From contig JBBDWK010000002.1 of NCBI GenBank assembly GCA_040902885.1, positions 150,356 to 214,355 of the forward strand: a stretch of DNA of 64,000 nucleotides, written 5' to 3'. Every line of letters begins with the position of its first letter. The stretch's first letter is position 1. This document shows positions 43,528-53,400 of this stretch, piece after piece. The position numbers were made by a program, and so were the translations under genes. This stretch comes from JBBDWK01 sp040902885 (GTDB taxonomy: Bacteria; Acidobacteriota; Terriglobia; Bryobacterales; Bryobacteraceae). The notes below the pieces were generated by a model. The model had not been told where the DNA came from. It worked only from the letters and a program-made list of their open reading frames with translations, and ran no database searches.

Positions 43528-44265
43528 TTATCTGGCCGAAACGGTCAACCGCGGAGACGCAGGGTCGCTCGAAGGCTGCAACAGGCTCTGCAGCAGGTAC
43601 TTGGCGGCGTGGTCGAAGTGTTCCTGGACAAGCCGTTCGGCCGCCTCTCCATCGCGGCGCTTCAGCGCGTCCACGATGCGTCGATGCTCACGATGGGACG
43701 AGAGTAATTTTTCCGGAATCTGGAGAGAGAGATTGCGGAAACGGGCGAAATGGTCGTGCAGCGACAGGATCATCTGCGAAAGCACCCGGTTGCCGCACGA
43801 AGAGACGATCAGCTTGTGCACCTCCTGTCCGGCTTCCGATAAGGCCGTGCAGTCCAGCTTGCCTTCGGTCTTCTGACTATTCAGCCGCTGTTCCACCTGG
43901 GCCAGATGGGCCGGTTCCACGCGCGCCGCCGCAAGCCGCGCCGCCCGCCCTTCGAGCATGCTGCGAACCTCGTACAGCTCCTGAATCTGCCGCAGGTCCA
44001 GGTGAGATACGAATGTACCCATCCGAGGCCTCACTTCGATGAACCCTTCCCTGGCCAGCCGCAAAATGGCTTCGCGAACCGGAGTCCGGCTCAGTTTGAG
44101 CTCCCGCACAAACCGGTCCATCGGTACCGCGTCGCCGGCGCGCAGACGATTGGTCAGGATCTCCTCCTTAATCGCGAGATAGGCCTGCGCCGTACGAGGA
44201 ATCGGGTCGACGCGCGCGAAGCGCTCCGTTCTTGCCGATCGGACTCGGCTTCCAGGTGCCATCAT
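43528..44265 (-). CDS. GntR-family (FCD) transcriptional regulator
   Basis: A 245-aa regulator with an N-terminal GntR winged helix (LSRTPVREAILRLAREGFIEVRPRMGTFVS, quoted in parts LSRTPVREAIL and GFIEVRPRMGTFV) and a C-terminal FCD domain with likely metal/ligand histidines (EVHKLI, HREHRRIVDAL, HFDHAAKYL). Such regulators usually respond to sugar acids or organic acids. It is divergent from, and probably controls, the TonB receptor to racemase-like gene series. I start at ATG 44265 or 44262; the longer frame runs into the promoter of the divergent gene. Confidence 0.88.
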   Translation of the reverse strand: MMAPGSRVRSARTERFARVDPIPRTAQAYLAIKEEILTNRLRAGDAVPMDRFVRELKLSRTPVREAILRLAREGFIEVRPRMGTFVSHLDLRQIQELYEVRSMLEGRAARLAAARVEPAHLAQVEQRLNSQKTEGKLDCTALSEAGQEVHKLIVSSCGNRVLSQMILSLHDHFARFRNLSLQIPEKLLSSHREHRRIVDALKRRDGEAAERLVQEHFDHAAKYLLQSLLQPSSDPASPRLTVSAR

Positions 44266-44291
44266 CTTCTCAGGATACCGAAAAGCTTGAG

Positions 44292-44341
44292 AAATACAAT
44301 TACTATCATCATTGACACACAAGTGATGTATTTGATATATA
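44292..44341 (+). promoter_or_regulatory. Promoter and candidate GntR operator of the sugar-acid locus
   Basis: TTGACA (44312-44317), an 18-bp spacer and TATATA (44336-44341) precede the TonB gene; AAGGAG follows. An inverted repeat AAATACA (44292-44298) / TGTATTT (44327-44333) and a shorter CATCA/TGATG pair around the -35 could bind the divergent GntR regulator. Confidence 0.6.
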
Positions 44342-44362
44342 TAAGCGGCCAAGGAGTCGATT

Positions 44363-47300
44363 ATGAATCGCTTCGCTCAGTCGCAAGCTGTGTTGCTTGT
44401 CTTACTGGTGTCCGCGACGACGGCCGTACCGCTGCGCGGACAAACCGTGACCGCCACCCTCGTAGGATCGGTCACCGACGCCAGTTTGGCCGCGATACCG
44501 GAAGCCTCGATCGTGGTCACAAACGCGCAGACCAACCTGACACGCACCGGCCAGACGGGGACGGACGGCGATTACAGAATTTCCTCATTGCCGCCGGGTA
44601 CGTATCGAATCGCCGTCGAGCGGGCGGGCTTCAAGCGGGCGGTCATCGATGGCGTCGAGCTGCAGGTAGACCAGACGGCACGCATCGATGCGCTCTTGGA
44701 GGTGGGGGACGTGGCCGAGTCCGTGGAAGTATCCGCTTCCGCGCCGCTGGTGGCAAGCGAGACCAGTTCGATGGGGCAGGTGATCGGCAACCGGCAAGTG
44801 GTTGACTTGCCGCTCAAAGGACGCAGCTTCTTCGAGCTTGCCTTGCTCGCGCCGGGGACTACGCCCACTGCGCCAAACTCGTTCGTCGCCAATCGGCGGC
44901 CGATGCCGGGCGGACTGAACGCGCCCGCGTTCCAGGTGGCGGGGGCCAAAGAGAAGTCCAATGGATACTTGATCGACGGCGTGGATTCTCAGGACCCCCA
45001 CTACCTCACGCCCTCATTCTTCCCTTCGGTGGATGTAATTCAGGAATTCAAACTCCTGACCAATGCCTACACCGCCGAGTACGGCCGCTTCGCCGCGCAG
45101 GTGAGCGCAACCACCAGGTCGGGGACCAATGAGATTCACGGAGGGCTTTACCATTTTTTCCGCAACAACGTGCTCGACGCGTCGAACTTCTTTGACAACT
45201 TAGGCGGGCGAGGGCGTCCGCCCCTTCGCTACAACCTGTCGGGCGTCAACGTGGGTGGGCCGCTGACCATTCCGAAGCTGCTCAAGGGACCCGGGCAAAC
45301 CTTCTTTTTCGCCAGTTATGAAGGCACCCGCATCCGCCGCGGACGAACGGCGCAGTTGGGAGTGCCTACCGCCGAGCAGCGGTCGGGCGATTTTTCTTTG
45401 CTGGACTTTCGCGGCAACCGGGCCATCTTCGACCCGGCCACCACGCGGCGGACCGAGTCGGGAGCCATCGTGCGCGATCCATTCCCAGGCAACCGCATTC
45501 CGCAAGGGCGAATCACTTCGTTTGGCACGGAGGTGTTGAAGTTCTACCCGCTGCCTGGACTGGCCGCCGCCACCGGCAATAATTTCTTCGCGACGATTAG
45601 CGACAAGAGCGACAACAATCAGGGGATGTTCCGCATCGACCATCGTTTCAACGACCGCAACAGCATCTTCTTCCGGTACTCGCTGTTCGAGGGCGTGGAA
45701 GCCAACCCCAGTCCAATCGATAATGGCGGGCAGGCAACCGAAGTGCGCACACACAACATGGCCTTCAATTTCACTCGTATCCTGACCCCGACACTTCTTT
45801 ATGAGCTGCGCGCCGGCTATAACCGGCCGACTTATCTGATTCTTCAGGATGGGGCGTTCCAGGAGGACTACGCGGCAAAGCTTGGGCTGAAGAACCTGTT
45901 GAGCGATCCGGTTGGATGGGGAGTGCCCAACGTCGGCATGACCGGTTTCAGCGGCATCGGCACGGACACCAACCCGACGACCCAGGTTTCCAATACCTAT
46001 CACCTGGTGAATCATGTTACCTGGAGCCGCGGCGCGCACAGTCTGAAGTTCGGCGGCGATCAACGCAAAGTGAACTACAACGACCGCAGCGAACGCTTCG
46101 TGCGCGGCAGCTTCTCGTTCTCTGGCGGATTGACGGGCGATCCGGCGCGGGTCGGCGCCACCGGCGTTTCGGTGGCCGATCTTCTGCTCGGCCTTCCGCT
46201 GACGGCAGGCGGCTCCAATACGTCGATCGCGGGCAACTTCAACGGCTTCAGCCACGCCTTCTTTCTTCAGGACGACTGGAAGGTCTCACGGCGGGTGACG
46301 ATGAACCTGGGCCTGCGCTATGAGCTGAACACGCGATACACGGACGTGCAGAACCGGCTGACGCTGTTCGACCCCGATTTCCGCGGCGGACGCTTGTTGA
46401 TCGCCGGATCGAGCGATGCTTACATTCCGGGAGCCGGAATCGTCGACGCCGGCGTCGAAACTCCGCGCGGGCTGGTGCCAACCGATACGAACAACTGGGG
46501 TCCTCGCGTGGGTATCGCGTTCCGCCCGTTTGCCGGCAACCGCACGGTGGTGCGAGCCGGATATGGAATCTTCTACGAGACGATCGAGCTGCAGGACTTG
46601 CGCACTTTCGTCCGCAATCCGCCCGCCGGCGAGGTGATCCAGTTGACCTCCGATCAGAATGGAGCGGCCAATGCGCCCAATGTGCTGCGCGTGGCGGAGC
46701 TGTTCCCGGTGCGTGGGAGTCTCGCCGCGCGCCCCAACGCGTTCGCGCCCAGCAGGCAGTACAAGGACCCGTACTACCAGCAATGGAATTTCGGCGTCCA
46801 GCACGAGTTGTTTTCGGGCTGGCTGGTCGAATTGAGTTATCTAGGCTCGAAGGGAACGTTTCTTGCGCAACGGCTGAACCTGAATCAGGCGACTCTCGAC
46901 CCGGACCCGTCGCGTCCCACCAGCCTCACCTCGCGCATCCCGTATCCACTGTTCGGCAACACGATTCGAGCCACCTACCCGGAGGCCAACTCCACCTATC
47001 ACGCTGGTGCGATCAAGGTGGAGAAGCGCTTTGCGCAAGGTCTGTCGCTGCTCGGCTCCTATACCTGGAGCAAGACGCTCGACGCCGGATCGTTGATCGA
47101 CGACTTTCCGCGCGACACATACAACAAAAGCCTGAGCAAGGGGCGCGCTGGATTCGATCTGCGCCATCGCACGGTGGTCAGCGGTTCCTGGGAGCTGCCG
47201 TTCGGGCGAGGAAAGCGCATGCTCACCTCCGGCGTGGGAAGCTGGGTGCTCGGCGGATGGCAGGTGAACTCGATCTTCAATTGGCGCAGCGGGTTCCCGT

Positions 47301-47689
47301 TCAGTGTCAGCGCACAAGGAGACGTGTGCAATTGCGGCGCCGCCGGACAGACCGCGGACCAGGTAGGCGATCCTCAGGCCGGCGCGCCCCGCACGCGGCT
47401 GCAATGGTTCAACACGGCGGCGTTCGCCAATCCGGCTAGAGGCTCCTTCGGAAGCGCCGGGCGGAACATCCTTGACGGGCCGGGCGCGGTATGGTTTGAC
47501 TTGTCGCTGTTCAAGAGTATTCCGTTGGGAGAGCGCAGGCGCATACAGTTCCGAGCCGAATCGTTCAACCTGTTCAACACGACGAGGTTCAATCTGCCGT
47601 CCGGCGGCCTGGGCACGCCCAATTATGGCGTCATCACCTCGGCGCAGGATCCTAGGATCGTGCAATTGGCCTTGAAGTTCTACTTCTAA
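44363..47689 (+). CDS. TonB-dependent receptor, Oar-like
   Basis: A complete 1108-aa outer-membrane receptor with a signal peptide (ending PLRGQTV), a carboxypeptidase-regulatory-like domain (TLVGSVTDASLAAIPEAS), a plug with PLVASETSSMGQVI and GRSFFEL, and a barrel ending LALKFYF. AAGGAG lies 8 bp before the ATG. It is the first gene of the sugar-acid locus, 12 bp before a glycoside hydrolase gene, so it likely imports an oligosaccharide released or trimmed by that enzyme. Confidence 0.92.
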   Translation: MNRFAQSQAVLLVLLVSATTAVPLRGQTVTATLVGSVTDASLAAIPEASIVVTNAQTNLTRTGQTGTDGDYRISSLPPGTYRIAVERAGFKRAVIDGVELQVDQTARIDALLEVGDVAESVEVSASAPLVASETSSMGQVIGNRQVVDLPLKGRSFFELALLAPGTTPTAPNSFVANRRPMPGGLNAPAFQVAGAKEKSNGYLIDGVDSQDPHYLTPSFFPSVDVIQEFKLLTNAYTAEYGRFAAQVSATTRSGTNEIHGGLYHFFRNNVLDASNFFDNLGGRGRPPLRYNLSGVNVGGPLTIPKLLKGPGQTFFFASYEGTRIRRGRTAQLGVPTAEQRSGDFSLLDFRGNRAIFDPATTRRTESGAIVRDPFPGNRIPQGRITSFGTEVLKFYPLPGLAAATGNNFFATISDKSDNNQGMFRIDHRFNDRNSIFFRYSLFEGVEANPSPIDNGGQATEVRTHNMAFNFTRILTPTLLYELRAGYNRPTYLILQDGAFQEDYAAKLGLKNLLSDPVGWGVPNVGMTGFSGIGTDTNPTTQVSNTYHLVNHVTWSRGAHSLKFGGDQRKVNYNDRSERFVRGSFSFSGGLTGDPARVGATGVSVADLLLGLPLTAGGSNTSIAGNFNGFSHAFFLQDDWKVSRRVTMNLGLRYELNTRYTDVQNRLTLFDPDFRGGRLLIAGSSDAYIPGAGIVDAGVETPRGLVPTDTNNWGPRVGIAFRPFAGNRTVVRAGYGIFYETIELQDLRTFVRNPPAGEVIQLTSDQNGAANAPNVLRVAELFPVRGSLAARPNAFAPSRQYKDPYYQQWNFGVQHELFSGWLVELSYLGSKGTFLAQRLNLNQATLDPDPSRPTSLTSRIPYPLFGNTIRATYPEANSTYHAGAIKVEKRFAQGLSLLGSYTWSKTLDAGSLIDDFPRDTYNKSLSKGRAGFDLRHRTVVSGSWELPFGRGKRMLTSGVGSWVLGGWQVNSIFNWRSGFPFSVSAQGDVCNCGAAGQTADQVGDPQAGAPRTRLQWFNTAAFANPARGSFGSAGRNILDGPGAVWFDLSLFKSIPLGERRRIQFRAESFNLFNTTRFNLPSGGLGTPNYGVITSAQDPRIVQLALKFYF

Positions 47690-47701
47690 CCGGGAATCGG
47701 C

Positions 47702-50329
47702 ATGCGACTACTGACACAGGCATGGATACTCATCGCCGCGGCCCTGCCGTGCGCGGCCATTGAAATCGCCACAGGCAAGATGCTCGGCGAAGGTTACGAT
47801 GCGCGGTCTTTCTATGTTCGTGAGGGCGCCGGCGCGTGGCAGAAGACATACTCCGGCAAGCAATTCCGGCCGGAAGCGGCCGGCCGGCTGATGAATCTTC
47901 GCATCGCGCAGGCCCTCTTCCATGATGAATGGATGACGGAGGTTCCCTTCGATCCGGAGAAACACACCGATCGTTTCGTTCAAGCGCTCGACACCTACAA
48001 GGCGCATGGCATTCTAACCATCAGCATTTCCCTGCAGGGCGGGAATCCGGCCTACGAGCGCTTCGACAAGATCCGCCGCGACCGTCCGTACAAGCTCGGA
48101 CCCGGCAAGGGATCCCTTATTAGCGCCTTCCGTCCCGATGGCTCGCTCAAAGAAGCCTGGATGAAGCGCGCGCTGAAACTCCAGCGGGAGCTCGACCGGC
48201 GCGGAATGGTGCTCGAACTGATGTACTACTATCAGCATCAGGACGAGGTCCTGAAGGACACAGCGGCGATCGACCAGGGAGTCCGCAACGTCACGGACTG
48301 GCTAATCGACAACAATTGCCGAAATGTAATCATCCATATCGCCAATGAGCACGACGTGAACAGTTACGACCACGATCGCTACATCCATCGCAACATCGGC
48401 AAGCTCATGGATCTCGCCCGCAGCCGGTTCGCCGCGAAGAAGGCCGGGTTCAGGCTTCCGGTTTCGGCCTCCACGGGCGGAGGGACAGCGGCGGCGCCGA
48501 TGCCTGTTTACGACGGCGTGCGCGATCGGGCCGACCTGGTGATGATCCACGGCAACAATAAGACTCCCGAAGCGAAGCGTGCGCGCGCCGCTCAACTCGT
48601 CGCCGACACCAGGATGCCGGGTCCCATCTATATGAATGAGGACAATAACGGCCGTGAGACTACAGTCGCGAACCTCGCTCTGGAGCTCGAAAGCTGCGAT
48701 GCCCTCTTCAAGGCCGGTGGAAGTTGGGGCTACATGCCATGGGTCCAGTTGCAGATCTTCCCTTTCCGGCACGTCATGCCGGCATCGAACTCCACCGTAA
48801 GCGACGAAATGCCGGTGGAGCAGCGCGACCCAGCCTACTTCAAGGCTGTACTCGAGCACATTCAAAAGTTGGTGGTAGCTCAGGCATCCCTTCCTTCCCG
48901 CAGCGTCGGCCGGTGGGACCGCTTTGAAGCTGCGGTTACGAACGCTACGCATTACGCGGATCCCTACGGCGATGTCACCCTCAACGTCGCTTACACCTCA
49001 CCGAGCGGCCGGCAAACCGGCTTCTGGGGCTTCCACGACGGCGGAAACACCTGGAAATTCCGGTTCATGCCCGATGAGGCGGGCGTCTGGCGATACAGCG
49101 CGAAGTTTTCGGACGGAGCCCCCGGAGTCGAAGGGTCCTTCCAGTGCGTGGCTTCCGATCTGCCCGGTATGCTATCGGTCTACGCAGCGAACCCCTTGTG
49201 GTTCGGCTACAGGGGCGGAGGCCGCGCCATGATCCGTAGTCTGCACGTGGGCGACAGGTTTTTCGCTTCGAATTGGCCGGATGGCAAGCGCGCGGAGTTC
49301 CTTGACTGGGTCAAGCGGAACGGCTACAACACGCTCTCCATCGCCAGCCACTATCTCAACCGCGATGATGAAGGCCGCGGCAGGGGCTGGCAGACGCCCA
49401 ATCTCTGGCCGCTGAACGCCGAAGAGTACCGCAAGATGGAAAAGATTCTGGACGATCTGGCCGCCCGCCGCATCCTTGTCTACCCGTTCGCCGGCTTCTT
49501 TGGGCAGAAGTCGAATTATCCGCGCGGCCACGCCGATCAGGAACGCTATATCCGCTACACTCTGGCGAGAATCGGATCGTATTGGAATCTGTTCTTCAAC
49601 GTCGCCGGTCCCGAGCCGAATTTGAACAGGCGCTGGATGGAGGACGAGGATGTGATCCGGCTGGGAAAGCTGATCGCCAAGCTGGATGTTTTCGGGCACC
49701 CGCTGTCGGTTCACAACCGGACGGGCGACGATCCGTTCCGCGATTCGTCGTTTACCACTTACGGCACGCTCCAGGGCCCGAAGACCGTCAACCGCAAGAA
49801 GCTGAGCCAGGGGCTCCTGGATAGCCATCATCCCCGCAAGCCGCTCTACGCGCAGGAAACTCTTTGGACAAACAACAAGTTTCACAAAGAGCCTTACAGC
49901 GAAGTGGACGTGCGGAAGAACGCGTACACGATTCACATGTCGGCGGCGATGCTGAACTACGGCGACATGGACGGCGATTCCTCATCGGGCTTCACTGGCA
50001 CGCTCGAACTCGGGCGGCGCAAGCAGACCCTCCACGACGCCGTCCGCAAAGTGTGGGATTTCTTTGAGAGCGTGCCCTTCGAAACCATGAGCCCGCACCA
50101 GGATCTGGTGGACAACGGCTTCTGCCTGGCCGACCCGGGCAGGCGCTATCTGGTGTACCTTGAAACAAACGGATCAGTGAATGTTTCGGTAACCGGAGGG
50201 CCGTACAAAGTGGAATGGATCGACGCGCAGAACACCAGGGACGTCCGGGCCGGCGGGCAGACGAAAGACGGCCGCGGGCTCGAGACGCCCGACGAAGGCG
50301 ACGACTGGCTACTGCAATTGACCCGATGA
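47702..50329 (+). CDS. Exported two-part glycoside hydrolase (DUF5060/DUF4038-like)
   Basis: An 875-aa secreted protein. After the signal peptide, residues ~20-390 look like one (beta/alpha)8 clan-A-like domain (IIHIANEHDVNSYD, with the Asn-Glu pair typical of an acid/base; IYMNEDNNG as possible nucleophile region). A DUF5060-like sandwich follows (~405-485, FRFMPDEAGVWRYSAKFSDG in part), then a second TIM-like domain of the DUF4038/apiosidase-like type (~500-790, LDWVKRNGYNTLSI, VYPFAGFFG), and a C-terminal collagen-binding-like segment. Two GH-like domains in one chain are uncommon. Substrate unknown; the neighbouring hexuronate-type transporter suggests a uronate-containing glycan. It overlaps the MFS gene by ATGA. 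Confidence 0.75.
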   Translation: MRLLTQAWILIAAALPCAAIEIATGKMLGEGYDARSFYVREGAGAWQKTYSGKQFRPEAAGRLMNLRIAQALFHDEWMTEVPFDPEKHTDRFVQALDTYKAHGILTISISLQGGNPAYERFDKIRRDRPYKLGPGKGSLISAFRPDGSLKEAWMKRALKLQRELDRRGMVLELMYYYQHQDEVLKDTAAIDQGVRNVTDWLIDNNCRNVIIHIANEHDVNSYDHDRYIHRNIGKLMDLARSRFAAKKAGFRLPVSASTGGGTAAAPMPVYDGVRDRADLVMIHGNNKTPEAKRARAAQLVADTRMPGPIYMNEDNNGRETTVANLALELESCDALFKAGGSWGYMPWVQLQIFPFRHVMPASNSTVSDEMPVEQRDPAYFKAVLEHIQKLVVAQASLPSRSVGRWDRFEAAVTNATHYADPYGDVTLNVAYTSPSGRQTGFWGFHDGGNTWKFRFMPDEAGVWRYSAKFSDGAPGVEGSFQCVASDLPGMLSVYAANPLWFGYRGGGRAMIRSLHVGDRFFASNWPDGKRAEFLDWVKRNGYNTLSIASHYLNRDDEGRGRGWQTPNLWPLNAEEYRKMEKILDDLAARRILVYPFAGFFGQKSNYPRGHADQERYIRYTLARIGSYWNLFFNVAGPEPNLNRRWMEDEDVIRLGKLIAKLDVFGHPLSVHNRTGDDPFRDSSFTTYGTLQGPKTVNRKKLSQGLLDSHHPRKPLYAQETLWTNNKFHKEPYSEVDVRKNAYTIHMSAAMLNYGDMDGDSSSGFTGTLELGRRKQTLHDAVRKVWDFFESVPFETMSPHQDLVDNGFCLADPGRRYLVYLETNGSVNVSVTGGPYKVEWIDAQNTRDVRAGGQTKDGRGLETPDEGDDWLLQLTR

Positions 50330-51594
50330 CGCACATTGCAGCGACACCCAACCCGGAGGGTGGTTTGGCGGCTGGGGCCGCGACCGGTGCCATGAGTTCA
50401 CAATCCTGGCCGTGGAAAGTCTGCATCTTCCTTCTGGCGGCCACCCTGCTGAGCTACCTCGACCGGCAGGCGCTGAGCGTAGTGGCCCCGGTGGTCTCCA
50501 AGGAGCTAAACCTCGACAACGCCCAACTCGGGCTGCTCCTCTCCGCCTTCTTTTACACCTACTCGCTGATGCACATCTTCGCGGGGTGGATCCTCGACCG
50601 GTTCAATATCCGGATTACCTACGGGCTGTTCGTGGCGCTCTGGTCTCTCGCTCAAATGGCCTGCGGCATTGCCACCGGCTTCACGGGCCTGTTCACGGCG
50701 CGGCTGTTTCTCGGCGCGTTCGAAGCCGCCGGACAGACGGGGGCCGCCCGCATCATCGCCCGCATCCTTCCCAAGAAGGACCGCGCGTTCGCCAACGGAA
50801 TCATGATGAGCGGCGGGAGCCTCGGCGCGGCGATCGCTCCGGTTCTCATGATCTGGCTCGCCAACACCGCCGGCTGGCGCACAGGGTTTGCCGCTCTCGG
50901 CGTCGTTGGAATCGTCTGGGCGGCGCTATGGATAGCCTGGTTCCGGCCGCCTGCCCACGTGCTCTACGGTCCGCGCGGCGAGGGCTCGCGAGTCGAAGCC
51001 GATAAGTGGTCCACGATCTTTCGAAATCCGCAGTTCTGGAGTTGCATCGCGGGGGCGGCGTTCACTGTTCCCATCATTCATATATCTTCGGCCTGGGTTC
51101 CCACCTACTTCGTTCAGGAATGGAAACTGCCGCTGGGCGCGGCCCTTTCGGGGTACCTGTTTGTCATCTATATCGGCCTGGATCTCGGTTTCATCGGAGG
51201 AGGCGCCCTCGTACGCTTCTTCACCCGGGGAACGCGAACGGTAGCCGGAGCGCGCAAACTCGTGCTGCTCATCTCGGCGGTGTCGATGCTGAGCGCCGCG
51301 GCCGTTCCGCTGGCAAGGTCGGCTCCGCTCGCGGTAGCCTGCGTCTTTCTCTTGAATATGGGCCGGGCCAGTTGGGGAGCGATTTTCCTGTCGTTCAACC
51401 AGGACATTTCGCCGGGGCGCGTGGGGACGATCGCCGGCGTGATGGGTTGTATCGGGGCCTTTTCGGGAGCGCTGCTGGTCTGGGCGGTCGGCGTTATCTC
51501 CCGATCGGCCGGCTTCGACATCCCCTTCCTGATAATCGGAGTCCTGGCGGCGTTGGGCACGATCCCGCTGATGCTGACGAAATGGGAAGAGTAA
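50326..51594 (+). CDS. MFS transporter, hexuronate (ExuT)-like anion:cation symporter
   Basis: A 422-aa major-facilitator protein of the ACS family. It has twelve hydrophobic segments, the LSYLDRQALSVVAP segment in TM1, and the loop signature GWILDRFNIR. The family members nearest in pattern carry hexuronates, galactonate or tartrate. The ATG at 50326 overlaps the glycoside hydrolase stop (ATGA), which fixes the start. It would carry the sugar acid released in the periplasm into the cell. Confidence 0.82.
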   Translation: MTHIAATPNPEGGLAAGAATGAMSSQSWPWKVCIFLLAATLLSYLDRQALSVVAPVVSKELNLDNAQLGLLLSAFFYTYSLMHIFAGWILDRFNIRITYGLFVALWSLAQMACGIATGFTGLFTARLFLGAFEAAGQTGAARIIARILPKKDRAFANGIMMSGGSLGAAIAPVLMIWLANTAGWRTGFAALGVVGIVWAALWIAWFRPPAHVLYGPRGEGSRVEADKWSTIFRNPQFWSCIAGAAFTVPIIHISSAWVPTYFVQEWKLPLGAALSGYLFVIYIGLDLGFIGGGALVRFFTRGTRTVAGARKLVLLISAVSMLSAAAVPLARSAPLAVACVFLLNMGRASWGAIFLSFNQDISPGRVGTIAGVMGCIGAFSGALLVWAVGVISRSAGFDIPFLIIGVLAALGTIPLMLTKWEE

Positions 51595-51599
51595 GCGCA

Positions 51600-52646
51600 A
51601 TGCACGATGTAGCCATTATTCGAGGAGACGGCATCGGACCGGAGATCTCCGATGCCGCGCAGAGCGTACTCGAAGCGAGCGGTGCGGAAATTCGATGGCA
51701 CGACGCCCCGGCCGGCATGGCCGCCATGCCGCGGTTTCAGACGGCGCTGCCGTGGAGTTCGCTCGAGATAATGCATCGCCTGGGCGTTGTCCTGAAAGCG
51801 CCCTTGATCGCCGAACGCTGCAGTGGTGGAGTAACCGTGGAGGCGGACGGCGAGACCCGCCATCACCCCAGCGTCAACAACGCGCTGCGGCGCGAGCTTT
51901 CGCTGTTCGTCAATGTGCGGCCGGTCCGGGGTGTTGGCCGGCTCTCCGGAAGATATGCCTCACTCGACGCCGTCATCATGCGGGAAGTCACCGAGGACAT
52001 GTACTGCGGAATCGAGCGGCAGGTGGACGACGACACCGCGGAAGCGGTCAAGCGCATCACCGGCCGTGCCAGCCGCCGCATCGCCCGCTTTTCGTGCGAC
52101 TACGCCATGCGCTTCGGCCGCGGGAAAATCACCGCGATCCACAAGGCCAACGTCCTGCATCTCACCGACGGCCTGTTCCTCAAATCGGTTCGCTCCGTCG
52201 TCGAGGGCTATCCCGGTCTCGAGTTCGACGAGCAGGCGATCGACGCAGCCTGCTACCTGCTTGTCAAGAAACCGGAGATGTTCGATGTGATGGTGCTCCC
52301 CAATCAGTACGGCGACATTATCTCCGACCTGGCCGCCGGCCTCGCCGGCAGCCTTGGCTTGGCGCCGGGCGCGAACATCGGCGAGCGGTGCGCCATGTTC
52401 GAAGCGGCCCACGGGGCGGCGCCAGATATTGCCGGACAAGGCGCCGCGAATCCGATCGGACTGATCCTCTCCGGCGCTCTTCTGCTCGACCACATCGGCG
52501 AGGGCGCCGCCGCCAGGCGCGTCCGCGCGGGGGTGAGCGAGGTGCTCTCCGACGGCCGCTTCCTCACGCCCGATCTGGGCGGCTCCTGCACTACCGCCGC
52601 CCTTGCGCAAGCCATCTGCGCCGCCATGGATGTCGTGTCCGTATGA
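51600..52646 (+). CDS. Isocitrate/isopropylmalate dehydrogenase-family protein
   Basis: A 348-aa NAD(P)-dependent beta-hydroxyacid oxidative decarboxylase. Motifs are GDGIGPEIS (N-terminal), IMREVTEDMYCGIE (IDH-like substrate loop), HKANVLHLTDG (catalytic Lys), NQYGDIISDLAAGLAGSLGLAPGANIG in parts (NQYGDIISDL, Asp metal site) and AAHGAAPDIAGQG. Genuine leucine or TCA genes are absent nearby, and the sugar-acid setting suggests a tartrate/malate-type substrate. The ATG is 5 bp after the MFS stop with GGAAGAG upstream. Confidence 0.85.
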   Translation: MHDVAIIRGDGIGPEISDAAQSVLEASGAEIRWHDAPAGMAAMPRFQTALPWSSLEIMHRLGVVLKAPLIAERCSGGVTVEADGETRHHPSVNNALRRELSLFVNVRPVRGVGRLSGRYASLDAVIMREVTEDMYCGIERQVDDDTAEAVKRITGRASRRIARFSCDYAMRFGRGKITAIHKANVLHLTDGLFLKSVRSVVEGYPGLEFDEQAIDAACYLLVKKPEMFDVMVLPNQYGDIISDLAAGLAGSLGLAPGANIGERCAMFEAAHGAAPDIAGQGAANPIGLILSGALLLDHIGEGAAARRVRAGVSEVLSDGRFLTPDLGGSCTTAALAQAICAAMDVVSV

Positions 52647-52731
52647 GCGTGGATCTCGCGGATTTACAAGGCCCGAATTAACGCGGATGATGGTGGAGAA
52701 TCCGGCAGTCGTTCTGGGACTCGCATAGCCG

Positions 52732-53391
52732 ATGAAACGAAAGATCGCATTTCTACACGCCTCTCCAGCGGCCATTGCGCCGCTCATGCAGTACTACGGG
52801 GCTTCCGCCCCTGAATTCGAGATCACGAATCTGCTCGACGATGGCATTCTCCGCCTTTTCGCGGCCGGCGATTTCGCGGCTGTCGAGACGAGACTGCGCG
52901 ACTTGCTTGCAGTCGCGCAGTCGGCGTACGGCGCGGAGTTCGCCCTGGTCACCTGCTCCGCCGTGCCGCGCGATCTGATGAACCGTTTGTGCGCGGAGAC
53001 ACCCGTTCCGGTGCTTAAGATCGACGCGCCCATGGCCGCCAAGGCCGTCCGTACCGGCGGCAGGATCGGAGTTGCGGTGACGTTTGCCCCCACGCTCGAT
53101 CCCGCTACAAGGCTGCTAACGGAAGCAGCCGAGGAGATCGGCGCATCCGTGGAACTGATTTCCCGTGTGATGCCCGAAGCATACCAGGCTCTGCTGGGCG
53201 GGAATCTCGAGCGGCACGACGAACTCCTGTTGGCGGGCATCGACCAGCTTGCGGGCCAGGGCGTCGATGCCATCGTTCTGGCTCAGGTATCGATGGCGCG
53301 CATCCTGGAGAAAGCCGAGGCCCGCGTGCCGATGCCGGTATTCTCGAGCCTGCAAACGAGCCTCGCCGCTATTCGCGATCGTCTGGCATAG
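52732..53391 (+). CDS. Asp/Glu racemase-like protein lacking the second active Cys
   Basis: A 219-aa protein of the Asp/Glu/hydantoin racemase superfamily. The first active-site cysteine is visible in LVTCSAVP, but the position of the second (normally a GC or CT motif before the last strands) reads IVLAQVSMARI, with Gln. It is therefore unlikely to act as a classical two-base racemase; an isomerase, decarboxylase (maleate/AMDase-like with one Cys) or lyase role is possible. It is the last gene of the sugar-acid series, 85 bp after the dehydrogenase, with no other gene in that gap. Confidence 0.7.
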   Translation: MKRKIAFLHASPAAIAPLMQYYGASAPEFEITNLLDDGILRLFAAGDFAAVETRLRDLLAVAQSAYGAEFALVTCSAVPRDLMNRLCAETPVPVLKIDAPMAAKAVRTGGRIGVAVTFAPTLDPATRLLTEAAEEIGASVELISRVMPEAYQALLGGNLERHDELLLAGIDQLAGQGVDAIVLAQVSMARILEKAEARVPMPVFSSLQTSLAAIRDRLA

Positions 53392-53400
53392 CCGCCAGAA

